64,000 nt of DNA from DASXAQ01 sp036406615 (GTDB lineage Bacteria; Actinomycetota; UBA4738), in NCBI GenBank assembly GCA_036406615.1, contig DASXAQ010000103.1, positions 1 to 64,000 on the forward strand, read 5' to 3'. Below, in pieces: positions 48,575-58,121 of the stretch. The first letter of the stretch is position 1, and each line of letters starts with the position of its first letter. The position numbers and the translations under genes were made by a program. A model generated the notes under the pieces. The model made no database searches and had not been told where the DNA came from. It worked only from the letters and a program-made list of their open reading frames with translations.

Positions 48575-50764
48575 GTGGCATCCTCCGGTTCGCGCTCGAT
48601 CCCCCTGCTCGAAGGCCTGAACCCCGTCCAGGCCGAAGCGGTGCTGCACACCGAGGGGCCCGTCCTGATCGTTGCCGGCGCGGGGTCGGGCAAGACGCGC
48701 GCGCTGACCCACCGCGTGGCCCATCTGATCCGCGACGAGGGCGTGTCGCCGTACGAGATCCTGGCGATCACCTTCACGAACAAGGCCGCCCGGGAGATGG
48801 CCGACCGTGTCGAGGGCCTCATCGGGTCCCGCATCGCGAAGGGGATGTGGATCCTCACGTTCCACGGCGCGTGCGTGCGGATCCTCCGGCGGGAGCACGA
48901 GCATCTCGGCATCCCCTCGTCGTTCTCCATCTACGACGAGGGCGACACCGAGCGCGTGATCGCCATGGTGCTCAAGGCGATGAACGTCGACCCGAAGCGC
49001 TACCCGCCCCGGCAGGTCGCGGCCATGATCGGCCGGGCGAAGGATCAGCTGGTGTCCGCGGCGGGGTACGCCGAGCAGGCGGGGAGCCACTTCGAACAGG
49101 TCGTGGCCGAGGTCTACGCCGAGTACCAGCGCCGGCTCCGCGCCGCGGGCGCGCTCGACTTCGACGACATCATCATGGAGACCGTCCGCCTGTTCCGCGA
49201 GCACCCGGAGGTGCTCGAGCACTACCAGCGGCGGTTCCGCTACGTCCTGATCGACGAGTACCAGGACACGAACCGGGCCCAGTACCACCTCATCAACATG
49301 CTGGCCGCCGCGCACCGCAACCTGTGCGTGGTGGGCGACGCCGATCAGGGCGTGTACTCGTGGCGTGGCGCCACCATCCAGACCCTCCTGGACTTCGAAC
49401 GCGACTACCCCGAGGCGGCCGTGTTCGTGATGGACCAGAACTACCGATCGACCCAGGCGATCCTGGAGGTGGCCAACGCGCTGATCGAGCACAACGTCCA
49501 GCGCAAGCCCAAGTCGCTGTGGACCGAGTCGGACCAGGGCGACCTGGTCGTGCGCTTCCGCGCCGACAACGAGCACGACGAGGCCTGGTTCGTGACGGCC
49601 GAGGTCCAGCGCCTGGTCGAGACCGAGGGCGTGCGCTACGCCGACATCGCGATCTTCTACCGGACGAACGCGCAGTCCCGCGTGCTCGAAGACGTGCTGA
49701 TGCGCGTCGGACTCAACTACAAGATCGTCGGCGGCGTCCGGTTCTACCAGCGCCGGGAGATCAAGGACCTGCTCGCGTACCTGCGCGTGGTGGCCAACCC
49801 AAGCGACGTGGTCAGCCTGCGCCGCGTCATCAACACCCCCAAGCGGGGCATCGGCGATGCGACGGTCGCCGCGCTGGAGGAGTTCGCGCGCGACGAAGGC
49901 ATCGCGCCGCTGGACGCGGTGAACCGGGTCGACGAGATCTCGGTGCTCGCTGCACGGGCGCGCGGCGCGGTCCATGGGTTCGCCGGCGTCGTCGCCACCC
50001 TGCGCGCGGCGGCGGAGGAGGGCGCCGGCGTCGCCCGCATGGTCGAGGCGGCGATGGAGGAGTCCGGGTACGTGGCGCAGCTCGAGGCCGAGCAGACGAT
50101 CGAGGCGATCGGCCGGGTCGAGAACCTCAAGGAGCTCGTCGGCGTCGCGGCGGAGTTCGAGCAGCGAAGCCCCGAGGGGAAGCTCGCGGACTTCCTGGAG
50201 CAGATCTCGCTCGTGTCGGAGCAGGACGAGTACGACGAGGAGGATCCCGGGGTCACGCTGATGACGCTGCACAACGCCAAGGGGCTGGAGTTCGACATCG
50301 TGTTCATCGTCGGGATGGAGGACGGAATCTTCCCCCACTACCGTTCGATGACGGACTCCGCGGAGCTGGAGGAGGAGCGGCGGCTGGCGTACGTGGGCAT
50401 CACGCGCGCCCGCAAACGGCTGTACCTGACCCACGCGTGGAGCCGTTCGCTGTTCGGCGGGTCGAACTACAACCCGCCGTCGCGGTTCCTCGGCGAGATC
50501 CCCGGGCACCTGGTCCGCGAGCTGGAGAAGGACTCGGCCATCGACGAGGGCCGGTTCCCCGCTCCCTTGCCCGAGCCGCCCCCCCGGGAGCCGATGGCCG
50601 TGCGCGAGGGCGACACGGTGTTCCATGAGAAGTGGGGCGAAGGCGTGGTGCTGTCGGTCCGGGGCGCCGGCAGCCGCGCGGAGGCCACGATCGCGTTCCA
50701 GGACGTCGGCGACAAGACGGTGCTGCTGGCGTACGCGCCGCTCGCCCCGCGCCCCGCCGGGTGA
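48575..50764 (+). CDS. pcrA: ATP-dependent DNA helicase PcrA/UvrD
   Basis: 729 residues, GTG start. SF1A motifs in order: LNPVQAEAV (Q), AGAGSGKT (34-41, Walker A), ITFTNKAAREM (Ia), LIDEYQDTNRAQY (II, Walker B), GDADQGVYSWRGA (III), QNYRSTQAIL (IV), TLHNAKGLEFDIVFIVG (V), RRLAYVGITRARKRLYLTH (VI). The C-terminal Tudor-like segment (GDTVFHEKWGEGVVL) binds RNA polymerase in PcrA. Acts in repair and replication-transcription conflicts. pcrA near sucCD is conserved in Actinomycetota. Confidence 0.97.
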   Translation: MASSGSRSIPLLEGLNPVQAEAVLHTEGPVLIVAGAGSGKTRALTHRVAHLIRDEGVSPYEILAITFTNKAAREMADRVEGLIGSRIAKGMWILTFHGACVRILRREHEHLGIPSSFSIYDEGDTERVIAMVLKAMNVDPKRYPPRQVAAMIGRAKDQLVSAAGYAEQAGSHFEQVVAEVYAEYQRRLRAAGALDFDDIIMETVRLFREHPEVLEHYQRRFRYVLIDEYQDTNRAQYHLINMLAAAHRNLCVVGDADQGVYSWRGATIQTLLDFERDYPEAAVFVMDQNYRSTQAILEVANALIEHNVQRKPKSLWTESDQGDLVVRFRADNEHDEAWFVTAEVQRLVETEGVRYADIAIFYRTNAQSRVLEDVLMRVGLNYKIVGGVRFYQRREIKDLLAYLRVVANPSDVVSLRRVINTPKRGIGDATVAALEEFARDEGIAPLDAVNRVDEISVLAARARGAVHGFAGVVATLRAAAEEGAGVARMVEAAMEESGYVAQLEAEQTIEAIGRVENLKELVGVAAEFEQRSPEGKLADFLEQISLVSEQDEYDEEDPGVTLMTLHNAKGLEFDIVFIVGMEDGIFPHYRSMTDSAELEEERRLAYVGITRARKRLYLTHAWSRSLFGGSNYNPPSRFLGEIPGHLVRELEKDSAIDEGRFPAPLPEPPPREPMAVREGDTVFHEKWGEGVVLSVRGAGSRAEATIAFQDVGDKTVLLAYAPLAPRPAG

Positions 50765-50866
50765 TCGCTTCAGCGTTCCTCGTTGCAAACCGATGATGGG
50801 CCCAGTGAGGCCGAAGGCGGTTGGTAGACTGGGCCGGCCGCCCCGACCAGGACGGACACCGCGTCG

Positions 50867-53179
50867 ATGAACCCCTCCGATCCGCTGCCCGAATCTCCCT
50901 CGCCGTCAGAACGCCACGACGGCGACGACTCGCGCCCGGATTGGCAGCCCGACTCGGAAGAGGCGTGGCAGGAGGCCCGCGCGGCCCGGGAGACCCGGGC
51001 GAGCGAGGCCCGCGCGGCCTCGCCCACCCCCCTGTCGCGGCGCCACCGGCGTGAGCGGCGCCGGTCTTCCCGTTCCTCGACATCGCGCCATGACTCCGGC
51101 TCGGGGTCCTCGTCCGCCGCCGCCGCGCCCGGGACGCGGGTCTCGCCATCGGGTTCGAAGGGTCGATCGCGCGGCTCGGGCGAGCGTGCGTCATCGAACG
51201 GGTCGCGATCGGCGTCGAAGCGCCGGCGACGCCGCCGGCGCCGGACGCGGCCGCGCACCCGTACGCTCGTGCTGCTCGCCGCCGGCGCGGTGGTTCTCAT
51301 CGGCGCCGCTGTGGTGGCCGACGGCTACTACCAGGCGTACCGCGCCTACCAGGACGTGGCCGACGTCTTCCCGCAGCTCCAGACGGCCCGCGCCGCCCTG
51401 GCGGGCGGCCGGGTGCCGTCCAACGATTCGCTCGCGCAGGCTTCGGGCGAGGCGGCCCAGGCGCAGGCCCGGCTGGACCACGCGCGGTTCACGCTCTCCG
51501 CGACGGCAGCGCTGCCGTGGCTCGGCCGGCCCGTCCAGGCGATCCGCCAGGGCGTGGCCGCCGCCGAGGACGAGGCGCAGGCGGCGACCACCGTCCGCGA
51601 CATGCTGGTCGACCTGCTGGGGCCGGAGGCGCTGAGCGGCAGGCGCGGCGGGCCGGCGCCGGTATTCCGCAACGGGACGATCGACGTGAACCTGGTGGAG
51701 AGCCTGGGCCCGCGCCTGGCGATCCTCCTGCAGCAGCTGCGGGCCGGGGACGCCGCGATCCGCGCGATCCCGTCGGTGCCGTTCTTCCATCGCGTCGACG
51801 AGCTGAAGGCCCAGGCGCTGAACGATTCGACGCAGGCGTTGCGGCTGGCCGTGCGCGCGAACGCCGCCGTGAAGGTGCTGCCCGGGTTCCTCGGCGCCCA
51901 CGGCGACCGCACGTATTTCATGGCGCTGCAGAACAACGACGATCAGCGCGGCACCGGGGGCGCGGTTCTGGCCTACGCGCTGGTGCACATCGATCACGGG
52001 AAGATCTCGCTGGCGGGCGGCGGCCCCGTGAACGGGATCGACAACACGCTTCGAGGCATCCACGTGCCGATGCCGCCGGGCATCGCCTGGTACGTGCACG
52101 CGGCGCGCGTGAACCCGCGCATCAACAACGGCGCGAACTATTCGCCGAACTTCCCCGACGTCGCCCAGACGTGGGCGGCCATGGTTCGCAAGTCCGTCGA
52201 CCAGCCGGTTGACGGCGTGATCGCGATGGACCCGCAGGCGATCGCAGACGCCCTGGACGGCGAGCGCCCCATCCGCGTCCGGTCGTTCCCCGGCCCGATC
52301 TCCGCAGACAACGTCGTGGCCGTCACCGAGAATCAGCAGTACCTGTTGCCGAAGAGCGCGCAGTTCGTCTTTCCCGCGCAGCTGGTTGCCGCGGCGTTCA
52401 AGGTCTTCACCAACCCGCGGGACGTCACCGCGCTGGTGCGCGAGTTCAGCACCGCGCTCGCGCAGAAGCGCGTCCAGCTGTGGTCGCAGAACCCGCAGGA
52501 GCAGCAGCTGCTCGCCCAGCTCGGCTGGGACGGGGGATTGCAGCACCATCCCGGCGACTACCTCTACCTGGTGCAGAACAAGCGCGTCGCCAACAAGGTC
52601 GACTACTTCGCGCAGCAGAGCATCCACGACACGGTAGACGTGCTTCCCTCGGGCGGCGTGCGCTCCACGTACCAGGTGACGCTCACCGGCGACGTGCCGT
52701 TCGGGCAGGGCAGCTCGATCGTCGGTCCGTGGTCGCCGTACGGCCTGAACCTGGCGATGATGAGCCTGTATGTCCCGAAGCGCTCGACCTTCGTCCGCGT
52801 CGACCCGCCGGGGCCGTTCCCGCATTCGATCCAGCCGTGGAGCGGCGTTGCGCACGTGCAGCCGGCGGGCTTCGTCCAGCACGTCGAAGGCGACTTCCGC
52901 GTCCTGACGCAGACGATCGCCGCCTGGCGCGACCATCCCGCGCACCTGACGTTCACGTACACGACGCCCGGCGTCATCCAGAAGACCAGCCAGGGCCACG
53001 TCTACGAGCTCACGATCCAGCACCAGCCGATGACGAACCCCGCGGACGTGACCGTGACCGTCCACCTTCCTCCCGGCTCCAACGTCCAGTCGGTGGACCC
53101 GGGGTGGCTCGTGACGGGCGACACGGCCACGTTCCGCGCGACGCTCACGCACGACGTCGTGACGCGGATCGTGTTCTAA
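50867..53179 (+). CDS. DUF4012 domain membrane protein
   Basis: 770 residues. N-terminal about 120 residues are cytosolic, disordered and Ser/Arg/Glu-rich; one transmembrane helix near 128-150 (LVLLAAGAVVLIGAAVVADGY); the remainder is extracellular. The DUF4012 region has FMALQNNDDQRGTGGAVLAYAL and GVIAMDPQAIADAL, motifs seen in actinobacterial and patescibacterial DUF4012 proteins. Function is unknown; they often lie near polysaccharide genes. Some resemblance to LytR-type envelope proteins exists only in layout. TAGACT at 50826-50831 may be its -10. Confidence 0.88.
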   Translation: MNPSDPLPESPSPSERHDGDDSRPDWQPDSEEAWQEARAARETRASEARAASPTPLSRRHRRERRRSSRSSTSRHDSGSGSSSAAAAPGTRVSPSGSKGRSRGSGERASSNGSRSASKRRRRRRRRTRPRTRTLVLLAAGAVVLIGAAVVADGYYQAYRAYQDVADVFPQLQTARAALAGGRVPSNDSLAQASGEAAQAQARLDHARFTLSATAALPWLGRPVQAIRQGVAAAEDEAQAATTVRDMLVDLLGPEALSGRRGGPAPVFRNGTIDVNLVESLGPRLAILLQQLRAGDAAIRAIPSVPFFHRVDELKAQALNDSTQALRLAVRANAAVKVLPGFLGAHGDRTYFMALQNNDDQRGTGGAVLAYALVHIDHGKISLAGGGPVNGIDNTLRGIHVPMPPGIAWYVHAARVNPRINNGANYSPNFPDVAQTWAAMVRKSVDQPVDGVIAMDPQAIADALDGERPIRVRSFPGPISADNVVAVTENQQYLLPKSAQFVFPAQLVAAAFKVFTNPRDVTALVREFSTALAQKRVQLWSQNPQEQQLLAQLGWDGGLQHHPGDYLYLVQNKRVANKVDYFAQQSIHDTVDVLPSGGVRSTYQVTLTGDVPFGQGSSIVGPWSPYGLNLAMMSLYVPKRSTFVRVDPPGPFPHSIQPWSGVAHVQPAGFVQHVEGDFRVLTQTIAAWRDHPAHLTFTYTTPGVIQKTSQGHVYELTIQHQPMTNPADVTVTVHLPPGSNVQSVDPGWLVTGDTATFRATLTHDVVTRIVF

Positions 53180-53211
53180 ACGTCGCTTCGCCGCGGCCCG
53201 GCCGCGGCGCC

Positions 53212-53718
53212 TCACCCGCAGGGCGCGGCGGCCCTCGCCGGCTCGGGGGCCGGTGCGCGAACGATCGGATGGTCCGGGTCGACGTACACCGTGCCGCGAT
53301 ACACCGCGACGGGCAGCGTCGTGAGCCCGCCGGCCCCGCCGGGAGCCAGGCCGTCCAGCCCGTAGACCGCGCCGCGGCAGTCAACGAACCGGCCGTGACA
53401 GAACTGCAGCGTGCAGCCGTCCTCCTGAAGCACGGCGAACAGCTGTCCCGCGCTGCGCGTGACGAACGCGCCCGGCACGTCGACCGGGGTGGCCGTCCCC
53501 TCGGCGAACGACGAGAGCTTGCCGACGGGAACGAACGAGCCGCCGGGCGGGTGCGGCCGCAGGAACAGGTACCACCCGAAGCCCAGCAGGACGGCCCCCA
53601 CGACCAGGGGAGCGATCACCCACTGTAGCCCCAGCCGACCGCGGAACGGGCCGAGCGGCCCGATCCTGGTCCAGGGTTTCACGCCCGGTGGCCGCAGGCG
53701 AGGTCGGCGGGGGGGCAT
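53212..53718 (-). CDS. Membrane-anchored degenerate Rieske-like protein
   Basis: 168 residues. Basic N terminus, one transmembrane helix (about 31-53), then a domain whose flow ([20 protein letters not shown] ... [16 protein letters not shown]) follows Rieske 2Fe-2S proteins. Where the ligands CxH and CxxH should be there are only C102, C107-H108 and C114-R115; the two His ligand positions are not matched, so a normal cluster is unlikely. The role may be structural or another cofactor. ATG 53718 lies divergent from the B12 gene. Confidence 0.65.
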   Translation of the reverse strand: MPPRRPRLRPPGVKPWTRIGPLGPFRGRLGLQWVIAPLVVGAVLLGFGWYLFLRPHPPGGSFVPVGKLSSFAEGTATPVDVPGAFVTRSAGQLFAVLQEDGCTLQFCHGRFVDCRGAVYGLDGLAPGGAGGLTTLPVAVYRGTVYVDPDHPIVRAPAPEPARAAAPCG

Positions 53719-53730
53719 GGTCGATTGGCG

Positions 53731-53738
53731 AGTATATT
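53731..53738. promoter_or_regulatory. Overlapping divergent -10 pair
   Basis: TATATT forward (53733-53738) ends 8 bases before the B12-protein ATG; TATACT reverse (53736-53731) ends 12 bases before the Rieske-like ATG. The two genes share 28 bases between starts, so transcription in the two directions should exclude each other. Confidence 0.55.
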
Positions 53739-53746
53739 GGCCCGCG

Positions 53747-54151
<405 letters not shown>

Positions 54152-54155
54152 GCGC

Positions 54156-55304
54156 ATGGACCTGTTCGAGCACCAGGGCAAGGAGCTGTTCGCCCGGTAT
54201 GGGATTCCTCTGGTCGAGGGCTTTCCGGCACAGTCGCCCGACGAGGCGCGCCAGATCGCCCAGCGGCTGGGTGGGCGCGTCGCGGTCAAGGCCCAGGTCC
54301 AGATCGGGGGGCGTGGCAAGGCCGGCGGCATCGCCCTGGTCCAGTCGGCGGACGAGGCCGCCGAGGCGGCAGCGCGGATCCTCGGGGAGGGGTTCCGGGG
54401 CACGCCCGTGACCCGGGTGCTCGTCGAACGCCTCGTCGAGATCGCCGAGCAGTTCTACGCGGCCATCACGCTGGATCGAAGCGTGAAGCGTTACGTCGCA
54501 ATGGTTTCGGCAGAAGGCGGCATGGACATCGAGGAGACGGCGCGCACCTCGCCGCAGGCGATCCGCCGTGCCGAGATCGATCCGCTCCTGGGGCTGAAGC
54601 CGTACCAGGTGCGCTACCTCACCGGTCACCTGCACCCCGAGGCCCGCGAGGGCACCGGGGACGTCCTGACGAAGATGTATGCGGTGGTCCGCGAGGCCGA
54701 CGCCACGCTGGTCGAGGTGAACCCGCTGGCCATGCTTGCCGGCGGCGTGGTCGTCGCGCTGGACTCGAAGGTCACGATCGACGATAACGCGCTCTTTCGC
54801 CAGCCCGAGCTCGCGGCGCTGCGTTCCAGCTTCCCGGTGGAACCGACCCAGGCGCGGGCGAACGAGAAGGGCCTGCAGTACGTCAAGCTCGACGGCGAGG
54901 TCGGCATCATCGGCAACGGGGCCGGCCTGGTCATGTCGACCCTTGACGTCGTGACGCAGGCTGGCGGCCGCCCCGCCAACTTCCTCGACGTGGGCGGCGG
55001 CGCGAGCGCCGACGAGATGGCGACGTCGCTGGAGGTCGTGCTGTCCGATCCGGCGGTGCGCTCGGTGCTCGTCAACATCTTCGGGGGCATCACGCGTGGC
55101 GAGGTCGTCGCCCGCGGGCTGCTCGAGGCCCTGGGCCGCGTCGACGCGAAGGTCCCGATCGTCGTGCGGCTGGACGGCACGAACGCGGAGGAGGGCCGGC
55201 GCATCCTCGAGGAGGCGCAGCATCCGCGGATCGTGCCGGCGCCGACGATGCTCGACGCCGCGCGCGTCGCGGTGGAGCTCGCGTACGAAGGGTGGGTGGC
55301 CTAG
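54156..55304 (+). CDS. sucC: Succinyl-CoA synthetase beta subunit
   Basis: 382 residues. DLFEHQGKELFARYGIPLVEG start, ATP-grasp with KAQVQIGGRGKAGGI, EVNPLAMLAGG, and C-terminal NIFGGITRGEVVARGLLEAL. With SucD it interconverts succinyl-CoA and succinate with substrate-level phosphorylation in the TCA cycle. Directly abuts sucD. Confidence 0.97.
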   Translation: MDLFEHQGKELFARYGIPLVEGFPAQSPDEARQIAQRLGGRVAVKAQVQIGGRGKAGGIALVQSADEAAEAAARILGEGFRGTPVTRVLVERLVEIAEQFYAAITLDRSVKRYVAMVSAEGGMDIEETARTSPQAIRRAEIDPLLGLKPYQVRYLTGHLHPEAREGTGDVLTKMYAVVREADATLVEVNPLAMLAGGVVVALDSKVTIDDNALFRQPELAALRSSFPVEPTQARANEKGLQYVKLDGEVGIIGNGAGLVMSTLDVVTQAGGRPANFLDVGGGASADEMATSLEVVLSDPAVRSVLVNIFGGITRGEVVARGLLEALGRVDAKVPIVVRLDGTNAEEGRRILEEAQHPRIVPAPTMLDAARVAVELAYEGWVA

Positions 55305-56183
55305 GTGGCCATCCTGCTTGACGAGCGATCTCGCGTCGTCGTGCACGGCATCACCGGGCGCGAGGGTTCGTTCCACGCGCTGCGCAACAAGGCGTACGGA
55401 ACCAACGTCGTTGCCGGCATGACCCCCGGCAAGGCCGGCCAGTCGGTGGACGGCGTCCCCGTGTTCGACACCGTGACCGAGGCGGTGGACGAGACGGGCG
55501 CCGACACGTCGCTGATCTTCGTGCCGGCTCGGTTCGCGGGCGACGCGATCCTGGAGGCGGCCGACGCCGGCATCGGGCTGATCGTGTGCATCACCGAAGG
55601 CATCCCCGTTCGGGACATGGCCGGGGTCGAGAACTACCTGCGCGGCAAGCCGCACCAGCTGGTCGGGCCGAACTGCCCGGGCCTGATCTCGCCCGGCAAG
55701 GCCAACGTCGGGATCATCCCCTACGAGATCTGCGCGCCCGGCCCGGTCGGGCTGGTCTCGCGGTCCGGCACGCTCACGTACCAGATCGTCAACGAGCTCA
55801 CGCAGCGCGGGATCGGGCAGTCGACGTGCGTGGGGATGGGCGGAGACCCGATCCACGGCGTGGGGTTCGTGGAATCCCTCGAACGGTTCGAGGCCGACCC
55901 CGAGACGACCCTGATCGTGATGATCGGGGAGATCGGCGGCAGTGACGAGGAGACGGCCGCGGCGTACATCCGGGACCACGTGACCAAGCCCGTGGTCGCC
56001 TACGTCGCCGGGTTCGCCGCGCCGCCGGGCAAGCGCATGGGCCACGCGGGGGCGATCATCACGGGATCGAGCGGCACGGCGCAGGCCAAGTCCGACGCGC
56101 TGGAGGCGGCCGGCGTGCGCGTGGGACGCAACCCGACGGAGGTGGCCGACCTGGTGCGGGAGGCGCTGGCCACGATCGGCTAG
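55305..56183 (+). CDS. sucD: Succinyl-CoA synthetase alpha subunit
   Basis: 292 residues, GTG start right after the sucC stop. [29 protein letters not shown]oA-binding fold; [11 protein letters not shown]; phospho-His in [20 protein letters not shown]. Normal length. Confidence 0.97.
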   Translation: MAILLDERSRVVVHGITGREGSFHALRNKAYGTNVVAGMTPGKAGQSVDGVPVFDTVTEAVDETGADTSLIFVPARFAGDAILEAADAGIGLIVCITEGIPVRDMAGVENYLRGKPHQLVGPNCPGLISPGKANVGIIPYEICAPGPVGLVSRSGTLTYQIVNELTQRGIGQSTCVGMGGDPIHGVGFVESLERFEADPETTLIVMIGEIGGSDEETAAAYIRDHVTKPVVAYVAGFAAPPGKRMGHAGAIITGSSGTAQAKSDALEAAGVRVGRNPTEVADLVREALATIG

Positions 56184-56195
56184 GCTCCGCTCATC

Positions 56196-57740
56196 ATGGG
56201 GGACACGCCCGGGGACGCCGGCGATCCGAGCCCGGATGACCCCGGCGCAACCGGTACCGCCGGCGACGAGGACCTCGGCGTCGTCCCCAGCCGGGCGCGA
56301 CGCGGCCGCGATCGGCCGTCGCCGCTTCGGCTGCTGTCCGTCGGATGGGTCGCCACGATCGCATGGGCGCTCGCGGTGGCGGCGATCGTCGCCCTGCTCG
56401 CCGAAGCCGTCGTGGCGCTCGCCGCGTTCGCCGGCCACTCCTCGGCCGGTGTCGGCGAGGTGGCCCGCGCCGGCGGCATCCTGTTCCTGACGTTCCATCA
56501 CGTCCCGATCGTGCTGGAGCCGCCGCGGACGCCGTCGGGACTGTCGTCCTTCGGCCTCATCGGCGGATTCCAGATCGTCCTGGCGTTCGCGGCCCTGCTC
56601 GGAACGTGCGCCGTCGTGGCGGGGCTGTGGCTGGGCGGCCGCGCGGTCGCGGAGCGTGCCCCCGGGTCGGGATGGATGCGGGCGCTGCACGGGACGAAGG
56701 TCGCGCTTCCGTACGCCGCCGCGTGCTTCGGCATCTCGTACCTGCTGGACATGGGGGTGCTCGTAAGCGCGGGGACGACGCAGCTCGGCCTGAGCTCCCA
56801 GGTCGTCTCGGTGGCGCCCGATCACCTGGCCGCGTTGCTCTGGCCGCTCGTCGTGGGCGCGGTCGCCGGATTCTCGGGCGGCGTGTTCGCGCGAACCGGG
56901 GGGGTCGAACCGGAGCGCGCTCTCCCCGACGCGCGGTTGCGCGCGGCGGTGGCCGGCGGCTGGACCATGGTGGTTCTGGGGCTGGCATTCGCGTTCGCCG
57001 GTCTGCTCGTGCTGGCGGTCGTGCACCCGCACACCGCCAACGCGTACGTGCACGGCATGTTTGCCGGCGGCACGTTCCGAGGACTTGCGCTGCTGGTGCT
57101 GAACCTGCTGGCCGTGCCGAACATGGCGTCGTGGGTGCTGTTCCCCTCGATGGGAGCGTGCGTGGGAGGCTCCGCGTCGTTCACGTCATCGATCGGCCAC
57201 GGCGCGGTGTCGCAGTGCCTGGTCTCGTACACGGCGTTCGGGTTCCACGGCGGCGGCGGCGCGATCCTGCAGGGCGCCGCGACGGGCGGTTTGCCGACGA
57301 ACCCGGTGCCGGCCGCGTACTTCCTGTTCGTGGCCGTCCCGGTCGCCGCCGTCCTGCTCGGGGCACGCTCCGCGGTGCGGGCCGGCGGCGTACGGAGCCG
57401 AGCCGATGGCGCGGCGCTCGGGTCGCTGGCCGGCGTGGTGTACGGGCTCCTCGCGCTGGGGCTGGCACTCCTGTCCCAGATCATCATTCGGATCCACGCG
57501 ACCGCGGCCGTCGCGACGGGGCGCCTCGGCGCGGGCGGTCAGCTTCGACTGGGTCCGTACGTGCTGATGGGTGGCGCGGTCGCGCTCGGCTGGGGAGTCG
57601 TCGTCGGCGCGTTCGGCGGCTGGCTCTTCGGCACGGGACCTCCGTCGATGGCTTCCGCCGGCGAATCCGTGCAGGGCGACCCTGCGCTCGACGTCGGGGC
57701 CGGGCTGCCGGAGGGCGGCCCCGACGCCCCGGGCCTGTGA
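56196..57740 (+). CDS. DUF6350 / PerM-like multi-spanning membrane protein
   Basis: 514 residues with about nine or ten hydrophobic helices and a charged N terminus. Position between sucD and purN is that of mycobacterial PerM (Rv0955) and streptomycete DUF6350 proteins, tied to cell division or envelope stability in mycobacteria. Sequence similarity to those is not something I can measure here; the call rests on synteny and topology. TAGGCT (56181-56186) ends 9 bases before the ATG, overlapping the sucD stop. Confidence 0.75.
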   Translation: MGDTPGDAGDPSPDDPGATGTAGDEDLGVVPSRARRGRDRPSPLRLLSVGWVATIAWALAVAAIVALLAEAVVALAAFAGHSSAGVGEVARAGGILFLTFHHVPIVLEPPRTPSGLSSFGLIGGFQIVLAFAALLGTCAVVAGLWLGGRAVAERAPGSGWMRALHGTKVALPYAAACFGISYLLDMGVLVSAGTTQLGLSSQVVSVAPDHLAALLWPLVVGAVAGFSGGVFARTGGVEPERALPDARLRAAVAGGWTMVVLGLAFAFAGLLVLAVVHPHTANAYVHGMFAGGTFRGLALLVLNLLAVPNMASWVLFPSMGACVGGSASFTSSIGHGAVSQCLVSYTAFGFHGGGGAILQGAATGGLPTNPVPAAYFLFVAVPVAAVLLGARSAVRAGGVRSRADGAALGSLAGVVYGLLALGLALLSQIIIRIHATAAVATGRLGAGGQLRLGPYVLMGGAVALGWGVVVGAFGGWLFGTGPPSMASAGESVQGDPALDVGAGLPEGGPDAPGL

Positions 57741-57839
57741 ACGGGCGAACGCACGGTAGCGGCCCGCTCGGGCGATGACGCCGGGGCCTCGCGTATACTC
57801 CCGAGGACGGTCCGACATCCACCGGGGGAGGTGACGAGC

Positions 57840-57902
57840 ATGGCCCACAACGCGCCGCACGCCGAAGAGGTCACGCCCCGTCCCTCGAGGGCCGCCCGCT
57901 AA
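57840..57902 (+). CDS. Putative 20-residue leader peptide
   Basis: MAHNAPHAEE... ending in SRAAR and a TAA. GGGGGAGGTGACGAGC precedes the ATG, among the strongest ribosome sites in the window. No hydrophobic segment and no run of one amino acid, though His, Arg and Pro are common. Likely a regulatory leader; not shown to be translated. Confidence 0.5.
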   Translation: MAHNAPHAEEVTPRPSRAAR

Positions 57903-57932
57903 CCGCGCCCGAACTTCGAACTCCGCGCACGC

Positions 57933-57967
57933 CGGCCGCCCCATCGGGGCGGCCGTTCTCGTTTCTC
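57933..57967 (+). terminator. Intrinsic terminator/attenuator hairpin
   Basis: CGGCCGCCCC (57933-57942), loop ATC, GGGGCGGCCG (57946-57955), then TTCTCGTTTCTC. A perfect 10-bp stem with a T-rich tail, the best Rho-independent terminator in the window; it lies between the leader ORF and the RIO kinase. Confidence 0.75.
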
Positions 57968-57992
57968 CACCCCATGATCGAAGGAGGCCGTC

Positions 57993-58121
57993 ATGTCCGA
58001 ACCTGCCGCGCGCCGGCCACAGCCGCCGGCATCCCCGATCACCGACGTCACGTTCGATCCACCGACAGGAGGACATCGTGCATCACGACGAGACCATCGA
58101 GGCCTTCCTCGATGCGGGTGA
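57993..58121 (+). CDS. Possible small ORF overlapping the RIO kinase start
   Basis: 42 codons (MSEPAARRPQPPASPIT...) behind GAAGGAGG, in a different frame from the kinase and overlapping it by 44 bases. It could couple translation to the kinase, or be chance. Composition (Pro/Arg-rich) is not protein-like enough to be sure. Confidence 0.3.
   Translation: MSEPAARRPQPPASPITDVTFDPPTGGHRASRRDHRGLPRCG

Larger units (their letters stand above)
57741..58077 (+). promoter_or_regulatory. RIO-kinase upstream region (possible attenuator)
   Basis: 337 bases between the PerM-like gene and the kinase. In order it holds a TATACT -10 (57794-57799), a 20-codon ORF with a very strong GGGGGAGGTGA Shine-Dalgarno, a 10-bp hairpin with a T-rich tail, and a second Shine-Dalgarno with another short ORF that overlaps the kinase start. 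This is the layout of an attenuated operon. Confidence 0.5.

Noticed and set aside
46496..50788. 1430-codon reverse-strand ORF
   Set aside because: Antisense shadow of MBOAT, SGNH and pcrA, all with clear domains; long antisense frames are expected at this GC content.
57993..58077. Use of the ATG at 57993 as the RIO kinase start
   Set aside because: It is in a different frame from the kinase.
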